In this document: positions 36,817-45,817 of the stretch, piece by piece
How the letters are laid out: the number at the start of each line of letters is the position of its first letter
Numbering within the stretch: position 1 is the stretch's first letter
From: Chitinophagaceae bacterium
Lineage (GTDB): Bacteria > Bacteroidota > Bacteroidia > Chitinophagales > Chitinophagaceae
Assembly: GCA_018335935.1 (NCBI GenBank)
Contig: JAGXRG010000026.1
Coordinates: 186,001-250,000 of the forward strand
Length of the DNA: 64,000 nt
Reading direction: 5' to 3'
Translations under genes and position numbers: made by a program
Notes under the pieces: model-generated
Told to the model about the DNA's origin: nothing
What the model saw: only the letters and a program-made list of their open reading frames with translations
Database searches by the model: none

Positions 36817-37086
36817 TTATTGTTTACTTCCTGAATGACCTCTGAAATTTCTAGTTGGTGCAAACTCTCCAAGTTTGTGACCTACCATAAATTCTGTTAC
36901 ATATACAGGAATAAATTTATTTCCGTTGTGTACTGCAAAAGTGTGGCCTACGAAATCTGGAGAAATTGTACTTCTACGACTCCAAGTTTTAATAACACCT
37001 TTTTTTGCTTTTCCCTCATTCATGCCTAAAACTTTACCTTCTAAGTTGGCATCGATATAAGGACCTTTTTTAATTGAACGACCCAT
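36817..37086 (-). CDS. rpsS: 30S ribosomal protein S19 (uS19)
   Basis: 89 residues: [39 protein letters not shown] and [17 protein letters not shown], all diagnostic. The 65-bp downstream spacer holds GAATTTTGAATTTAGAATTT-type repeats and an AGAAT/ATTCT hairpin. Confidence 0.98.
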   Translation of the reverse strand: MGRSIKKGPYIDANLEGKVLGMNEGKAKKGVIKTWSRRSTISPDFVGHTFAVHNGNKFIPVYVTEFMVGHKLGEFAPTRNFRGHSGSKQ

Positions 37087-37143
37087 ATTTTAATTTTCAA
37101 TTTGTTCTTTAGATTTCTAAGGAACGGTTATTATTAATTAATT

Positions 37144-37986
37144 TTAGTTCTTACTGATTTTTTTACCATCACGTCTTTGGATAATTAATTTATCGCTAGA
37201 CTTTCCTCTTGTTCTTGTTTTTTCTCCTTTAGCATATTTACCAGTTCTGCTTCTTGGATGACCCCCTGAAGCTCTACCTTCACCACCACCCATTGGGTGA
37301 TCAACTGGATTCATAGCTACCCCTCTTGTTCTTGGACGAATACCTTTCCATCTATTAACACCTGCTTTACCAGCTTGCTCTAAGTTATGATCACTATTAG
37401 AAGTTACCCCTACAGTTGCATAACAGTTTACCAATACTTTTCTCAATTCGCCACTTGGCATTTTAAGAACTGCATATTTTTCTTCTTTATTGGCTAATTG
37501 AGCAGAAGTTCCTGCACTACGAGCCATTTTACCACCTTGTCCAGGTTGTAATTCAATATTATGAATATTAGTACCTAAAGGCATATTCTTCATTGGTAAA
37601 GAATTTCCAACTTCTGGTGCTACATTTTCTCCACTCATTACTGTTGCTCCAACTTGTAAACCTTGAGGTGCCAAAATGTATCTTTTTTCACCATCAGTAT
37701 ATTGTAAAAGAGCAATAAATGCAGTTCTATTCGGATCGTACTCAATAGAAACTACTTTAGCTTCCATATCGCGTTTGTTACGCTTGAAATCAATGATACG
37801 ATATTGTTTTTTGTGACCACCACCAATATATCTCATTGAACGACGACCATTTGAATTACGACCACCTGTTCTTTTCTTTGGTTCAGTTAATGTTTTTTCA
37901 GGAACATTAGTTGTAATTTCTTCGTAAGCGTTACCAATTCTCCAGCGAGTTCCTGCTGTCATTGGTTTGTATTTCTTAAGTGCCAT
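37144..37986 (-). CDS. rplB: 50S ribosomal protein L2 (uL2)
   Basis: 280 residues. Peptidyl-transferase-proximal protein with [33 protein letters not shown] containing the conserved His of the [10 protein letters not shown] segment. N-terminal OB part with [19 protein letters not shown]. Confidence 0.98.
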   Translation of the reverse strand: MALKKYKPMTAGTRWRIGNAYEEITTNVPEKTLTEPKKRTGGRNSNGRRSMRYIGGGHKKQYRIIDFKRNKRDMEAKVVSIEYDPNRTAFIALLQYTDGEKRYILAPQGLQVGATVMSGENVAPEVGNSLPMKNMPLGTNIHNIELQPGQGGKMARSAGTSAQLANKEEKYAVLKMPSGELRKVLVNCYATVGVTSNSDHNLEQAGKAGVNRWKGIRPRTRGVAMNPVDHPMGGGEGRASGGHPRSRTGKYAKGEKTRTRGKSSDKLIIQRRDGKKISKN

Positions 37987-38066
37987 TTCTTTTTATTTTA
38001 ATCTGAAGTTTTCACTTCTTTTTGTTTGCAAATTTTGCGGTATTGCTATACCATTCTTTGAGTTAA

Positions 38067-38366
38067 TTATATATTGCTATATAAGTCTATTGTTTCTCCT
38101 TCAGCAATAGTAACCATTGCTTTTTTGTAAGAAGATTTAGTGCCTTGAATATATCCTGCTTTTGTAAAGCGGCTTTTATTCTTAGCTGGAGCAACTGCTG
38201 TGTTTACACTTTTTACAGTTACACCATAGAAATTTTCAATTGCTTTTTTAATTTCTAATTTATTAGCTCTTTTATCTACTTTAAAAGCATAACAACTTAA
38301 TTTAGTTTGTTGCAAATTGGCTTTTTCAGTTAAGATAGGCTTGATTAATATTTCTGCTTGTTTCAT
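38067..38366 (-). CDS. rplW: 50S ribosomal protein L23 (uL23)
   Basis: 99 residues: ILIKPILTEKANL and CYAFKVDKRANKLEIKKAIENFYGVTVKSVNTAV. Docking site for trigger factor and SRP at the tunnel exit. Confidence 0.97.
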   Translation of the reverse strand: MKQAEILIKPILTEKANLQQTKLSCYAFKVDKRANKLEIKKAIENFYGVTVKSVNTAVAPAKNKSRFTKAGYIQGTKSSYKKAMVTIAEGETIDLYSNI

Positions 38367-38392
38367 TTAAAATCAGTTTTTACAGTTACGAA

Positions 38393-39025
38393 TTATGCTT
38401 CAGTTTCTGCTTCGTTAAAAATCTTTGCAGCATTTTCAGTAATTACTAAAACATCTGCATTCATAATATCGTATGTGTTAATATCAGCTAATAAAGTACT
38501 AGCAATATTTGGAACGTTACGAGTGCTTAAGTGTACATTATCGTTGTACTCAGCTAAAACCAATAAAGATTTTTTGTTAGCAACATTCAACCCTTTCATA
38601 ATACTTACCACTTCTTTTGTTTTTGGAGCAGCAAATACTAAATCTTCAACCACAACAATTGCAGCATCTTTAGCTTTATAACTTAAAGCAGAAATTTTAG
38701 CTAAATCTTTTACTTTACGGTTTAATTTAATATCGTAAGCATGAGGTTTTGGTCCAAAAATAGTACCACCACCTTTGTATAAAGGGTTACGAATATTACC
38801 TTTACGAGATCCACCAGTACCTTTTTGCTTGTGTAATTTTTTACTAGAACCTTTTACTTCAGCACGAGTTTTTACTTTGTGTGTACCTTGACGTTGAGCA
38901 CCCATATATTGCTTAACAGCTAAATACATTACGTGGTCGTTAGGATCTACACCAAAAATTTCTTCTGGTAATTCAACAGTTCTACCTGTTTTTTGACCCT
39001 GTATATTTAAAACATCTACTTGCAT
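38393..39025 (-). CDS. rplD: 50S ribosomal protein L4 (uL4)
   Basis: 210 residues. Conserved tunnel loop KLHKQKGTGGSRKGNIRNPLYKGGGTIFGPKPHAYDIKLN, and ARNPNIAST-like C-terminal domain. In E. coli it autoregulates the S10 operon through the leader; here a structured leader lies before rplC instead. Confidence 0.97.
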   Translation of the reverse strand: MQVDVLNIQGQKTGRTVELPEEIFGVDPNDHVMYLAVKQYMGAQRQGTHKVKTRAEVKGSSKKLHKQKGTGGSRKGNIRNPLYKGGGTIFGPKPHAYDIKLNRKVKDLAKISALSYKAKDAAIVVVEDLVFAAPKTKEVVSIMKGLNVANKKSLLVLAEYNDNVHLSTRNVPNIASTLLADINTYDIMNADVLVITENAAKIFNEAETEA

Positions 39026-39063
39026 CTTTTATCTTTTTATAAACCTTGGCGGCTTTATTAAAA

Positions 39064-39681
39064 TTATTTTTGAATTAAAACGATTGATCCGTTATGACCA
39101 GGAACTGATCCACTAACTAAAATGTAATTTTGTTCTGGAAATATTTTTACAATTTTCAATCCTTTCATTTTTACTCTATCGCCACCCATTCTACCAGCCA
39201 TTCGCATACCTTTAAATACTCGGCTAGCATCTGATGAGTTACCAATAGAACCTGGTGCTCTTTGACGATCGTGCTGACCGTGAGAAGCTTCACCAACTCC
39301 AGAGAAACCATGACGTTTTACAACACCTTGGAAACCCTTTCCTTTAGAAGTACCTACGATTTCAACATCTTCACCTTCAGTGAAAATATCTAAACCAATA
39401 GTTTCGCCTAAAGCTTTTGCTATTGAGTAGTTACGAAATTCTTTTGTAAATTTTTTAGGAGCTGTATTGGCTTTTGCGAAGTGATTAATTTCTGCTTTAA
39501 CAGAATGTTTTTCTTTTTTGTCGCCAATAGCTAATTGTAGTGCGTTGTAGCCGTCTATTTCTTGGGTCTTAATTTGAGTAACCACATTAGGTGTCGCCTC
39601 AATAATTGTGCAAGCTGTTTGCTTTCCGTCGGCAGCAAAGATGCTTGTCATCCCAATTTTCTTTCCAATAATACCTTTCAT
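39064..39681 (-). CDS. rplC: 50S ribosomal protein L3 (uL3)
   Basis: 205 residues: [49 protein letters not shown] and [18 protein letters not shown]. An early assembly protein. A 301-bp spacer with predicted structure separates it from rpsJ upstream, far longer than any other spacer in the cluster. Confidence 0.98.
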   Translation of the reverse strand: MKGIIGKKIGMTSIFAADGKQTACTIIEATPNVVTQIKTQEIDGYNALQLAIGDKKEKHSVKAEINHFAKANTAPKKFTKEFRNYSIAKALGETIGLDIFTEGEDVEIVGTSKGKGFQGVVKRHGFSGVGEASHGQHDRQRAPGSIGNSSDASRVFKGMRMAGRMGGDRVKMKGLKIVKIFPEQNYILVSGSVPGHNGSIVLIQK

Positions 39682-39982
39682 CGTTTTGCGGTTTTAATAG
39701 CCCCGCTGAGGTATGGAGGACATTCTGATGATGAATATCAGAATTCAATCCTTGTTCGCCATCGACCTTTTCTATGGTTTTCCTGCTAACCAGCAAGAAG
39801 TAGAAGTACCGATGGTAAACAAACCTCGAAGGGCCTGTTTATATGTTGCCGAGACATATAATTAAAATATATGTGTCTCGATTTATTTAATTGATCAGAG
39901 CTCTTTTTTGCACTTGGCATTGAGAGATGAAATACTGGTATAAAGAACTTAAGTGTTTATGAGTAAAAAACTCAAAGGCTAC
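39682..39982 (-). promoter_or_regulatory. Structured leader between rpsJ and rplC
   Basis: No convincing gene in 301 bp. On the minus strand I see four paired elements: CGAGAC...GTCTCG with AT extension (39850-39880), the long-range pair CCATCG/CGATGG (39810-39815 with 39759-39764), a TGCT/AGCA hairpin inside it (39784-39795), and ATTCTGAT/ATCAGAAT (39722-39744). Small hairpins AGGC/GCCT and GAGT/ACTC follow the rpsJ stop. The 3' half is more G+C-rich than the other spacers. A cis-acting ribosomal leader RNA is the best guess; I cannot name a family. Confidence 0.55.
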
Positions 39983-40288
39983 TTATGCCTTAATTTCAAC
40001 CTCAACACCTGAAGGTAAATCTAATTTACTTAGAGCATCTACAGTTTTTGAAGAAGAAGTATAAATATCCAACAAGCGTTTGTGTGTGCAAAGTTGAAAT
40101 TGTTCACGACTCTTTTTATTAACGAATGGAGAACGTAATACAGTAAAAATTCTTTTACGTGTTGGCAAAGGAATAGGTCCTGTTACTACGGCACCTGTGC
40201 TACGAACTGTTTTAACAATTTTTTCTGCAGATTTATCTACTAAATTGTGGTCGAAGCTTTGTAATTTAATTCTTATTCTTTGTGACAT
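39983..40288 (-). CDS. rpsJ: 30S ribosomal protein S10 (uS10)
   Basis: 101 residues: [65 protein letters not shown]. First gene of the cluster, also NusE in transcription antitermination. It has its own good promoter 30 bp upstream. Confidence 0.98.
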   Translation of the reverse strand: MSQRIRIKLQSFDHNLVDKSAEKIVKTVRSTGAVVTGPIPLPTRKRIFTVLRSPFVNKKSREQFQLCTHKRLLDIYTSSSKTVDALSKLDLPSGVEVEIKA

Positions 40289-40298
40289 ATACTTTATA

Positions 40299-40314
40299 CC
40301 ATTTTTTCAAATGG
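40299..40314 (-). promoter_or_regulatory. 5'-terminal hairpin of the rpsJ mRNA
   Basis: CCATTT-GAAA-AAATGG on the minus strand: a perfect 6-bp stem with a GAAA tetraloop, beginning a few bases after the predicted transcription start. A hairpin at the very 5' end would be expected to protect the mRNA. Confidence 0.5.
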
Positions 40315-40318
40315 AGTG

Positions 40319-40349
40319 CAAAAGTAGGGGTATGATTCATACAAACAAA
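40319..40349 (-). promoter_or_regulatory. Promoter of the S10-spc cluster
   Basis: On the minus strand TTTG (40349-40346), 19-base spacer, TACTTTTG (40326-40319). Both boxes match the Bacteroidota sigma-A consensus TTTG / TAnnTTTG with normal spacing. Predicted start at about 40313-40315, 25 bases before the rpsJ ATG. Confidence 0.8.
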
Positions 40350-40762
40350 TTTTTTATTAAAGTATTTTTTCAACATGACAATTCTAGCACTAAAGACTTA
40401 AGTCTAAGTTATCCACTTATTAGATTATTTCAAATTAAGATATATTGATTATTAATTGCAATAATTTATTTTTTAAATAGAAGTTTATTTTAAACAGTGG
40501 AATAAAGTTGATATATAAGAGTATAGATCATTGCCCTAATTAAAAAAAATATTAACATGCTAAGCTCAATGATATCAATACTTTAATAAGATTTTATTCA
40601 AAAAAATTATTACATAATAATTCATCATTAAAAAAAAATCTGAACTTGGTAAAAAAAATCTTTACATAATATTGCAATTGATATGTGAGGTTTTGAAAAT
40701 ATATTTAAAACAACATTACAACATATAGTAACCTGTAAATAGGATTAAATCTTAGAAAAATA
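40350..40762. other. A/T-rich divergent intergenic region, rpsJ/topA
   Basis: 413 bp without a credible gene. The sequence is very A/T-rich with poly-A runs. I see no second TAnnTTTG box for topA, no strong hairpin, and no tRNA. The usual neighbours rpsL-rpsG-fusA are absent. Confidence 0.6.
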
Positions 40763-43309
40763 ATGGCAAAAAATTTATTGATAGTAGAGAGTCCAGCAAA
40801 AGCAAAAACAATAGAAAAAATTCTAGGTAAAGACTTTTTAGTGAAAAGCTGCTTTGGTCATATCAGAGATTTGGCAAAAGATGATATGGGAATAGATATC
40901 AATAAAGGCTATGAGCCCACATATATTGTGTCTCCAGAAAAACAAAAAGTGGTTTCAGAGTTAAAAAAATTAGCAAAAAGCTCTGAAGAAGTTTGGTTAG
41001 CATCGGATGAGGATCGTGAAGGAGAAAGCATTAGCTGGCATTTAGCTGAAGTTTTGGGCTTAGATGTTAATAAAACAAAAAGAATTGTATTTCACGAAAT
41101 TACAGCACCAGCCATCAAAAAAGCTGTTGCTTCTCCAAGAAAAATAGATATGAATTTGGTGCTTTCTCAGCAAGCACGTAGGGTTTTGGATAGATTGGTT
41201 GGTTTTGAATTAAGTCCTGTGTTATGGAGAAAAGTGGGCAGACAACAAGGTTTAAGTGCTGGTCGTGTTCAAAGTGTTGCTGTTAGATTAATTGTAGAAA
41301 GAGAAAGAGAAATCAATGCTTTTAATATTGAGAATAGCTTTAAAGTTGAAGCATTTTTTACTGAAACTGATATCAATCAAAAAGAAATTACGTTTAAGGC
41401 CGAAGCCAACAAGAAACTCACCGACTTCAATCAAGCTGAAGCATTCTTAAAATCCTGCACAAATGCAAGCTATAAAGTAAGTTCTATTGATATTAAACCT
41501 GCAAAAAGAACGCCATCAGCACCATTTACCACTTCTACCCTACAACAAGAAGCCTCAAGAAAATTAGGTTATGGTGTTAGCAAAACCATGCTAATTGCAC
41601 AACGTTTATACGAAGCTGGTCATATTACTTATATGAGAACTGATAGTGTTAATTTAAGTGATACAGCCAGAGCAGATATTCAAAACCAAATTGTAAATAA
41701 TTATGGGGAAGAATATTTTCAATCTAGAAGATATAAAAACAAAAACGATAGTGCCCAAGAAGCACATGAAGCTATACGTCCAACATACATGAACAATAAA
41801 ACCATTGTTGATGATGAAGGAAGAAGATTGTATGAGCTCATTTGGAAAAGAACAATTGCTTCTCAAATGAGTGATGCAGAATTTGAGAAAACAATAGCAA
41901 AAATTGATATTTCAACTAATAAAGAGCAACTTACTGCTACTGGTGAGGTTTTAAAATTTGATGGCTTTTTAACTGTTTATATGGAAGGTAAAGATGATGA
42001 GGATGATGAAGAAAATGAAGGTATGCTTCCTCCTTTAAAAGTGAATCAGAGCTTGACTTTTAGCCATATGAATGCAACTGAAAAATTTACAAAACCTGCT
42101 GCTCGTTATACAGAAGCCTCACTTGTAAAAAAGATGGAAGAGTTAGGTATTGGTCGTCCTTCTACCTATGCACCAACTATTTCTACTATTATTAAAAGAA
42201 ATTATGTTGAAAAAAGAGACAAAGATGCCATAAAAAGAGAAGTTAGAATTCTTACCTTAACAACTACTCAAGAAATTCAAAAGCAAACTATTCAAGAAAA
42301 TACAGGTGCCGAAAAGAGCAAGCTTTTTCCTACAGATTTAGGTAATGTTGTTACAGATTTTTTAAAGCAACATTTCGAAAATGTAATGAATTATAGTTTT
42401 ACTGCTCAAATAGAACAAGAGTTCGATGAAATTAGTGAGGGTAAAAGAGTTTGGCATAAAATGATTGATAGTTTTTACAAACCATTTCACGAAGACATTG
42501 AACATACTTTAGAAAATGCAGAAAGAGCAAGTGGTGAAAGAGAACTTGGACTAGACCCTGAAACACAGAAAAAAATTATTGCTCGTATGGGCAGATTTGG
42601 ACCTATGGTTCAAATGGGAGATACAGGAGACGAAGAAGAAAAGCCAAGATTTGCTAAATTAAAATCAGGGCAAAGCATTGAAACCATTACACTTGATGAA
42701 GCATTAGAGTTATTTAAATTACCTAAAACAATTGGTGAATATAATGGTCAAGAATTGACCATCAACCTAGGCAGATTTGGACCTTATGTAAAATATGGAG
42801 ATCAATTTGTATCTATACCAAGAGGTGAAGATTTAGATGATGTAGATGTAAACAGAGCCATTGAATTAATTGAGCAAAAAGAACAAGCAGATGCTCCAAT
42901 AGCTACTTATAAAGAATTACCAGTAACAAAAGGCAAAGGAAGGTTTGGTCCTTTTATTAAATGGAACGATTTATTCATCAACATACCAAAAGCCTATAAT
43001 TTCGATAATCTTTCTCAAAGTGATATTGAGGAATTAATTGAAAAGAAATTAGAAAAAGAAGCCAATAGATACATTCAACAATGGCCAGCAGAAAAAATTT
43101 CAATTGAAAATGGTAGATGGGGCCCATTTATTCGTTTTGGCAAAAACATGTTGAAACTCACCAAAAAAGCCGATGGAACTAAACATACAGCAGAAGAATT
43201 AGCTGTTGTTGGTATTGATGAAGTAAAGAAAATGATTGAAGAACAAATGCCAGATGCTTTTAAAAAGAAAACTGCAACAAAGAAAAAAGCTGCTAAGAAG
43301 AAGAAATAG
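40763..43309 (+). CDS. topA: DNA topoisomerase I
   Basis: 848 residues, type IA enzyme relaxing negative supercoils. TOPRIM domain with Glu9 (IVESPAKAKTI) and Asp82/Asp84 (SDEDREGE), active-site Tyr290 in HITYMRTDSVNL, and GIGRPSTYAPTISTI. The C-terminal third has glycine/arginine-rich topo-C repeats (MGRFGPMVQ, LGRFGPYVKYG, GKGRFGPFIKWN, GRWGPFIRFG) instead of zinc fingers, and a Lys-rich tail (KKKTATKKKAAKKKK). Confidence 0.97.
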   Translation: MAKNLLIVESPAKAKTIEKILGKDFLVKSCFGHIRDLAKDDMGIDINKGYEPTYIVSPEKQKVVSELKKLAKSSEEVWLASDEDREGESISWHLAEVLGLDVNKTKRIVFHEITAPAIKKAVASPRKIDMNLVLSQQARRVLDRLVGFELSPVLWRKVGRQQGLSAGRVQSVAVRLIVEREREINAFNIENSFKVEAFFTETDINQKEITFKAEANKKLTDFNQAEAFLKSCTNASYKVSSIDIKPAKRTPSAPFTTSTLQQEASRKLGYGVSKTMLIAQRLYEAGHITYMRTDSVNLSDTARADIQNQIVNNYGEEYFQSRRYKNKNDSAQEAHEAIRPTYMNNKTIVDDEGRRLYELIWKRTIASQMSDAEFEKTIAKIDISTNKEQLTATGEVLKFDGFLTVYMEGKDDEDDEENEGMLPPLKVNQSLTFSHMNATEKFTKPAARYTEASLVKKMEELGIGRPSTYAPTISTIIKRNYVEKRDKDAIKREVRILTLTTTQEIQKQTIQENTGAEKSKLFPTDLGNVVTDFLKQHFENVMNYSFTAQIEQEFDEISEGKRVWHKMIDSFYKPFHEDIEHTLENAERASGERELGLDPETQKKIIARMGRFGPMVQMGDTGDEEEKPRFAKLKSGQSIETITLDEALELFKLPKTIGEYNGQELTINLGRFGPYVKYGDQFVSIPRGEDLDDVDVNRAIELIEQKEQADAPIATYKELPVTKGKGRFGPFIKWNDLFINIPKAYNFDNLSQSDIEELIEKKLEKEANRYIQQWPAEKISIENGRWGPFIRFGKNMLKLTKKADGTKHTAEELAVVGIDEVKKMIEEQMPDAFKKKTATKKKAAKKKK

Positions 43310-43408
43310 TATTTAGTATTTAGTAGTAAGTATTTAGTAATTTGGATTTGTGGTTTGGGTATTGAGATTTGGGGTTTGGGAATTAGGAATTAATGTAAAA
43401 TAGTCTAT
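43310..43408 (+). repeat. Micro-repeat spacer after topA
   Basis: TATTTAGTATTTAGTAGTAAGTATTTAGTAAT, then GGTTTGGG/GGGGTTTGGG-type words. Slipped short repeats; no gene. Confidence 0.55.
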
Positions 43409-43448
43409 ATAAAAATAAAAAATCCCAAATTGGGACTTTTTATTTTTA
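43409..43448. terminator. Bidirectional terminator between topA and sucD
   Basis: TCCCAA/TTGGGA core (43423-43435) flanked by AAAAATAAAAAA and TTTTTATTTTT, giving A/T tails in both directions between convergent genes. A triple TATCGAC repeat (about 43479-43500) adjoins the sucD stop. Confidence 0.8.
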
Positions 43449-43491
43449 TAAATTATCTTCAACAATTAATATTTTAATTATCGACTATCGA

Positions 43492-44367
43492 CTATCGACT
43501 TTTTAACACATTAGCCATTGTAATTCCGATATCAGCAGGACTTGCAACAACATGTATGCCACACTCTCCCATGATTTTCATTTTTGCTGCAGCAGTATCA
43601 TCTGCACCACCTACTATAGCACCAGCATGTCCCATTCTACGACCTGGAGGGGCTGTTTGACCAGCTATAAATCCAACAACTGGTTTTTTAAGATTGTCTT
43701 TTATCCATCTTGCAGCATCAGCTTCCATGCTACCACCAATTTCACCAATCATAATGATACCATCAGTTTCATCATCCTCCATTAATAATTTAACAGCTTC
43801 AACTGTTGGAGTACCAATTATAGGATCTCCACCAATACCAATTGCAGTAGAAACGCCTAATCCTGCTTTTACCACCTGATCTGCAGCTTCGTAAGTTAAT
43901 GTTCCACTTTTACTTACAATACCAATTCTACCCTTCTTGAAAATAAAGCCAGGCATAATACCCACTTTTGCTTCTTCAGAAGTAATTACACCAGGACAAT
44001 TTGGCCCAATTAATCTTGTATTTTTTCCTAATAAATAATTTTTTACTTTAACCATATCCTGAACAGGAATTCCTTCAGTAATACAAACCACAAGAGCAAT
44101 ACCTGCTTCTGCAGCTTCCATAATAGCATCTGAGGCAAATGCAGGAGGAACAAAAATAATACTCACATTAGCACCTGTACTTTTTACAGCTTCTGAAACT
44201 GTATTAAAAACGGGTCTGTCTAAATGAGATGTTCCACCTTTACCAGGAGTTACACCACCAACTACTTGTGTGCCATACTCAATCATTTGAGTGGCATGAA
44301 AAGTTCCTTCAGAACCTGTAAATCCTTGTACAATAACTTTTGAATCTTTATTAACTAGTACTGACAT
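43492..44367 (-). CDS. sucD: Succinyl-CoA synthetase subunit alpha
   Basis: 291 residues. TCA-cycle enzyme converting succinyl-CoA to succinate with nucleotide triphosphate formation. Phosphohistidine His247 lies in [13 protein letters not shown]; CoA-binding Rossmann fold has [13 protein letters not shown] and GPNCPGVI, and [10 protein letters not shown] is diagnostic. sucC is not adjacent. A perfect TAnnTTTG box precedes the ATG. Confidence 0.97.
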   Translation of the reverse strand: MSVLVNKDSKVIVQGFTGSEGTFHATQMIEYGTQVVGGVTPGKGGTSHLDRPVFNTVSEAVKSTGANVSIIFVPPAFASDAIMEAAEAGIALVVCITEGIPVQDMVKVKNYLLGKNTRLIGPNCPGVITSEEAKVGIMPGFIFKKGRIGIVSKSGTLTYEAADQVVKAGLGVSTAIGIGGDPIIGTPTVEAVKLLMEDDETDGIIMIGEIGGSMEADAARWIKDNLKKPVVGFIAGQTAPPGRRMGHAGAIVGGADDTAAAKMKIMGECGIHVVASPADIGITMANVLKSR

Positions 44368-44384
44368 ATATTATAAAATTGTTG

Positions 44385-44392
44385 CAAAAGTA
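44385..44392 (-). promoter_or_regulatory. -7 box for sucD
   Basis: TACTTTTG on the minus strand, 17 bp before the ATG, identical to the rpsJ box. No -33 TTTG at normal spacing. Confidence 0.5.
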
Positions 44393-44423
44393 AGGGTTTG
44401 CAATTGTTTATTGTGTTTAAAAA

Positions 44424-45671
44424 CTAATACTTCAAATTCTTTAATCTTGGTATTTTTAACCAGGTAAATGTTGCTACTCCAATAGTAACCATTCCTCCAA
44501 AAATTACAGATGCTACATTTCCCATGTATCTTGCAGCAACGCCACTTTCAAACTGCCCTAATTCATTACTGCTATTGACAAACATACTGCTAATACTCAT
44601 TACCCTACCCCTCATTTCATCGGGTGTTTTAAGTTGAGTAATGGTGCCTCGAACTACTACACTTACACCATCTAATATTCCACTCACTAATAAAGCCAAA
44701 AATGATAACCAGAAAACTTTAGAAATGGCAAAGACAATCATACACAAACCAAAGCCTGCCACTGCAAATAATAATTTTTTACCTTGATTGGTTTTAAGGG
44801 GGAATTTAAGAATTGTTACAATACAAATAATAGCACCTAAATCGGTTGCAGCATTTAACCAGCCAAATCCTATTGGACCAACATGTAAAATATCTTTTGC
44901 AAATACTGGAATTAAAGCAACTGCACCCCCAAAAAGTACAGCAAATAAATCTAAAGTCAAAGCACCCAAAAGTTCTTTTGTTTTGTACACATACTTTAAT
45001 CCTTCTGTAATATTGTCCCAAGAATTATCGTATCTTTTACCCTGAAATGCAGGATGTGGTTTTAGCTGAAACATAAAATAAAAGCCAGCAATAACTAATA
45101 ATACTATTACTAGTAAAGCACCATCTATTCCAAAACCAGCAATTAAAAACCCAACTAATGCATGGCCAAATACTGAAGCTGAAAGCCAAGTTCCTTGGCT
45201 CCAACTAATACCATTTTGTAAAATTTCTTTAGGAACAATAATGGCCACTAAAGTACCAAAGCTTGGACCTGTGAATGACCTAAAAATTCCAGTAAAGAAA
45301 ATGATGATGTAAATTGAATTGACTATGAAATTTTTAGTAAACAAGTGACTCATAGCATCCATTGCCAAAATCAGTAACAAAATGGAAGCAAATAAATACA
45401 ATAGCACACCGGTTAACAATAATTTTCTTTTCTCAGAAATATCAATTTTATAGCCAGCGTGTAAAGAAAGAGAAACTGCAGGAATCACTTCTGCCAAACC
45501 AATTAATCCAATTGCTAAAGGATTGCCAGTAAGTTCGTACATCCAATAACCTACTAAAGCCCCCATCATTCGTAAAGCCATAATAAATAAAAATCTGCCA
45601 TACATTAAGTTTCTAAACTCCTTAATTCGCATGGCTTCGAATGTATCTAACTGCTGAGGTGATTTTGACAT
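44424..45671 (-). CDS. MFS transporter (MFS_3/EntS-like exporter)
   Basis: 415 residues with about 11-12 membrane helices and the MFS_3 architecture of enterobactin-type and macrolide exporters. It opens AMRIKEFRNLMYGRFLFIMALRMMG and has the conserved second-half loop LKTPDEMRGRVMSISSMFVNSSNELGQFESG. Substrate unknown. Preceded by a -7 box only 10 bp from the ATG. Confidence 0.87.
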   Translation of the reverse strand: MSKSPQQLDTFEAMRIKEFRNLMYGRFLFIMALRMMGALVGYWMYELTGNPLAIGLIGLAEVIPAVSLSLHAGYKIDISEKRKLLLTGVLLYLFASILLLILAMDAMSHLFTKNFIVNSIYIIIFFTGIFRSFTGPSFGTLVAIIVPKEILQNGISWSQGTWLSASVFGHALVGFLIAGFGIDGALLVIVLLVIAGFYFMFQLKPHPAFQGKRYDNSWDNITEGLKYVYKTKELLGALTLDLFAVLFGGAVALIPVFAKDILHVGPIGFGWLNAATDLGAIICIVTILKFPLKTNQGKKLLFAVAGFGLCMIVFAISKVFWLSFLALLVSGILDGVSVVVRGTITQLKTPDEMRGRVMSISSMFVNSSNELGQFESGVAARYMGNVASVIFGGMVTIGVATFTWLKIPRLKNLKY

Positions 45672-45681
45672 GAAAGTGTTG

Positions 45682-45689
45682 CAAACTTA
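45682..45689 (-). promoter_or_regulatory. -7 box for the MFS exporter gene
   Basis: TAAGTTTG on the minus strand ends 10 bp before the ATG, predicting a leader of only about five bases. Confidence 0.45.
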
Positions 45690-45817
45690 AATGCATATTT
45701 GAAATAATGATTTATTAGCCACGACGAATTACTTAAAATTTTGATAAATGGAAGTATAAATGAATCTAAACTGTATTATTCTAAAAAAACATTCTTATTT
45801 TGTAACAACTGTTTATA

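Noticed and set aside
39599-39796. 65-codon minus-strand ORF across the rplC start
   Set aside because: It overlaps rplC in another frame, has no family resemblance, and its upstream part coincides with the hairpin-forming leader; leader RNA is the simpler reading.
39682-39982. tRNA or other known stable RNA in the rpsJ-rplC gap
   Set aside because: No T-loop GTTCRA, no CCA-adjacent acceptor stem and no cloverleaf could be assembled from the visible pairs.
43479-43500. Triple TATCGAC repeat as an iteron or operator
   Set aside because: It abuts the sucD stop between convergent genes, with no replication or regulatory gene nearby; more likely another slipped micro-repeat.
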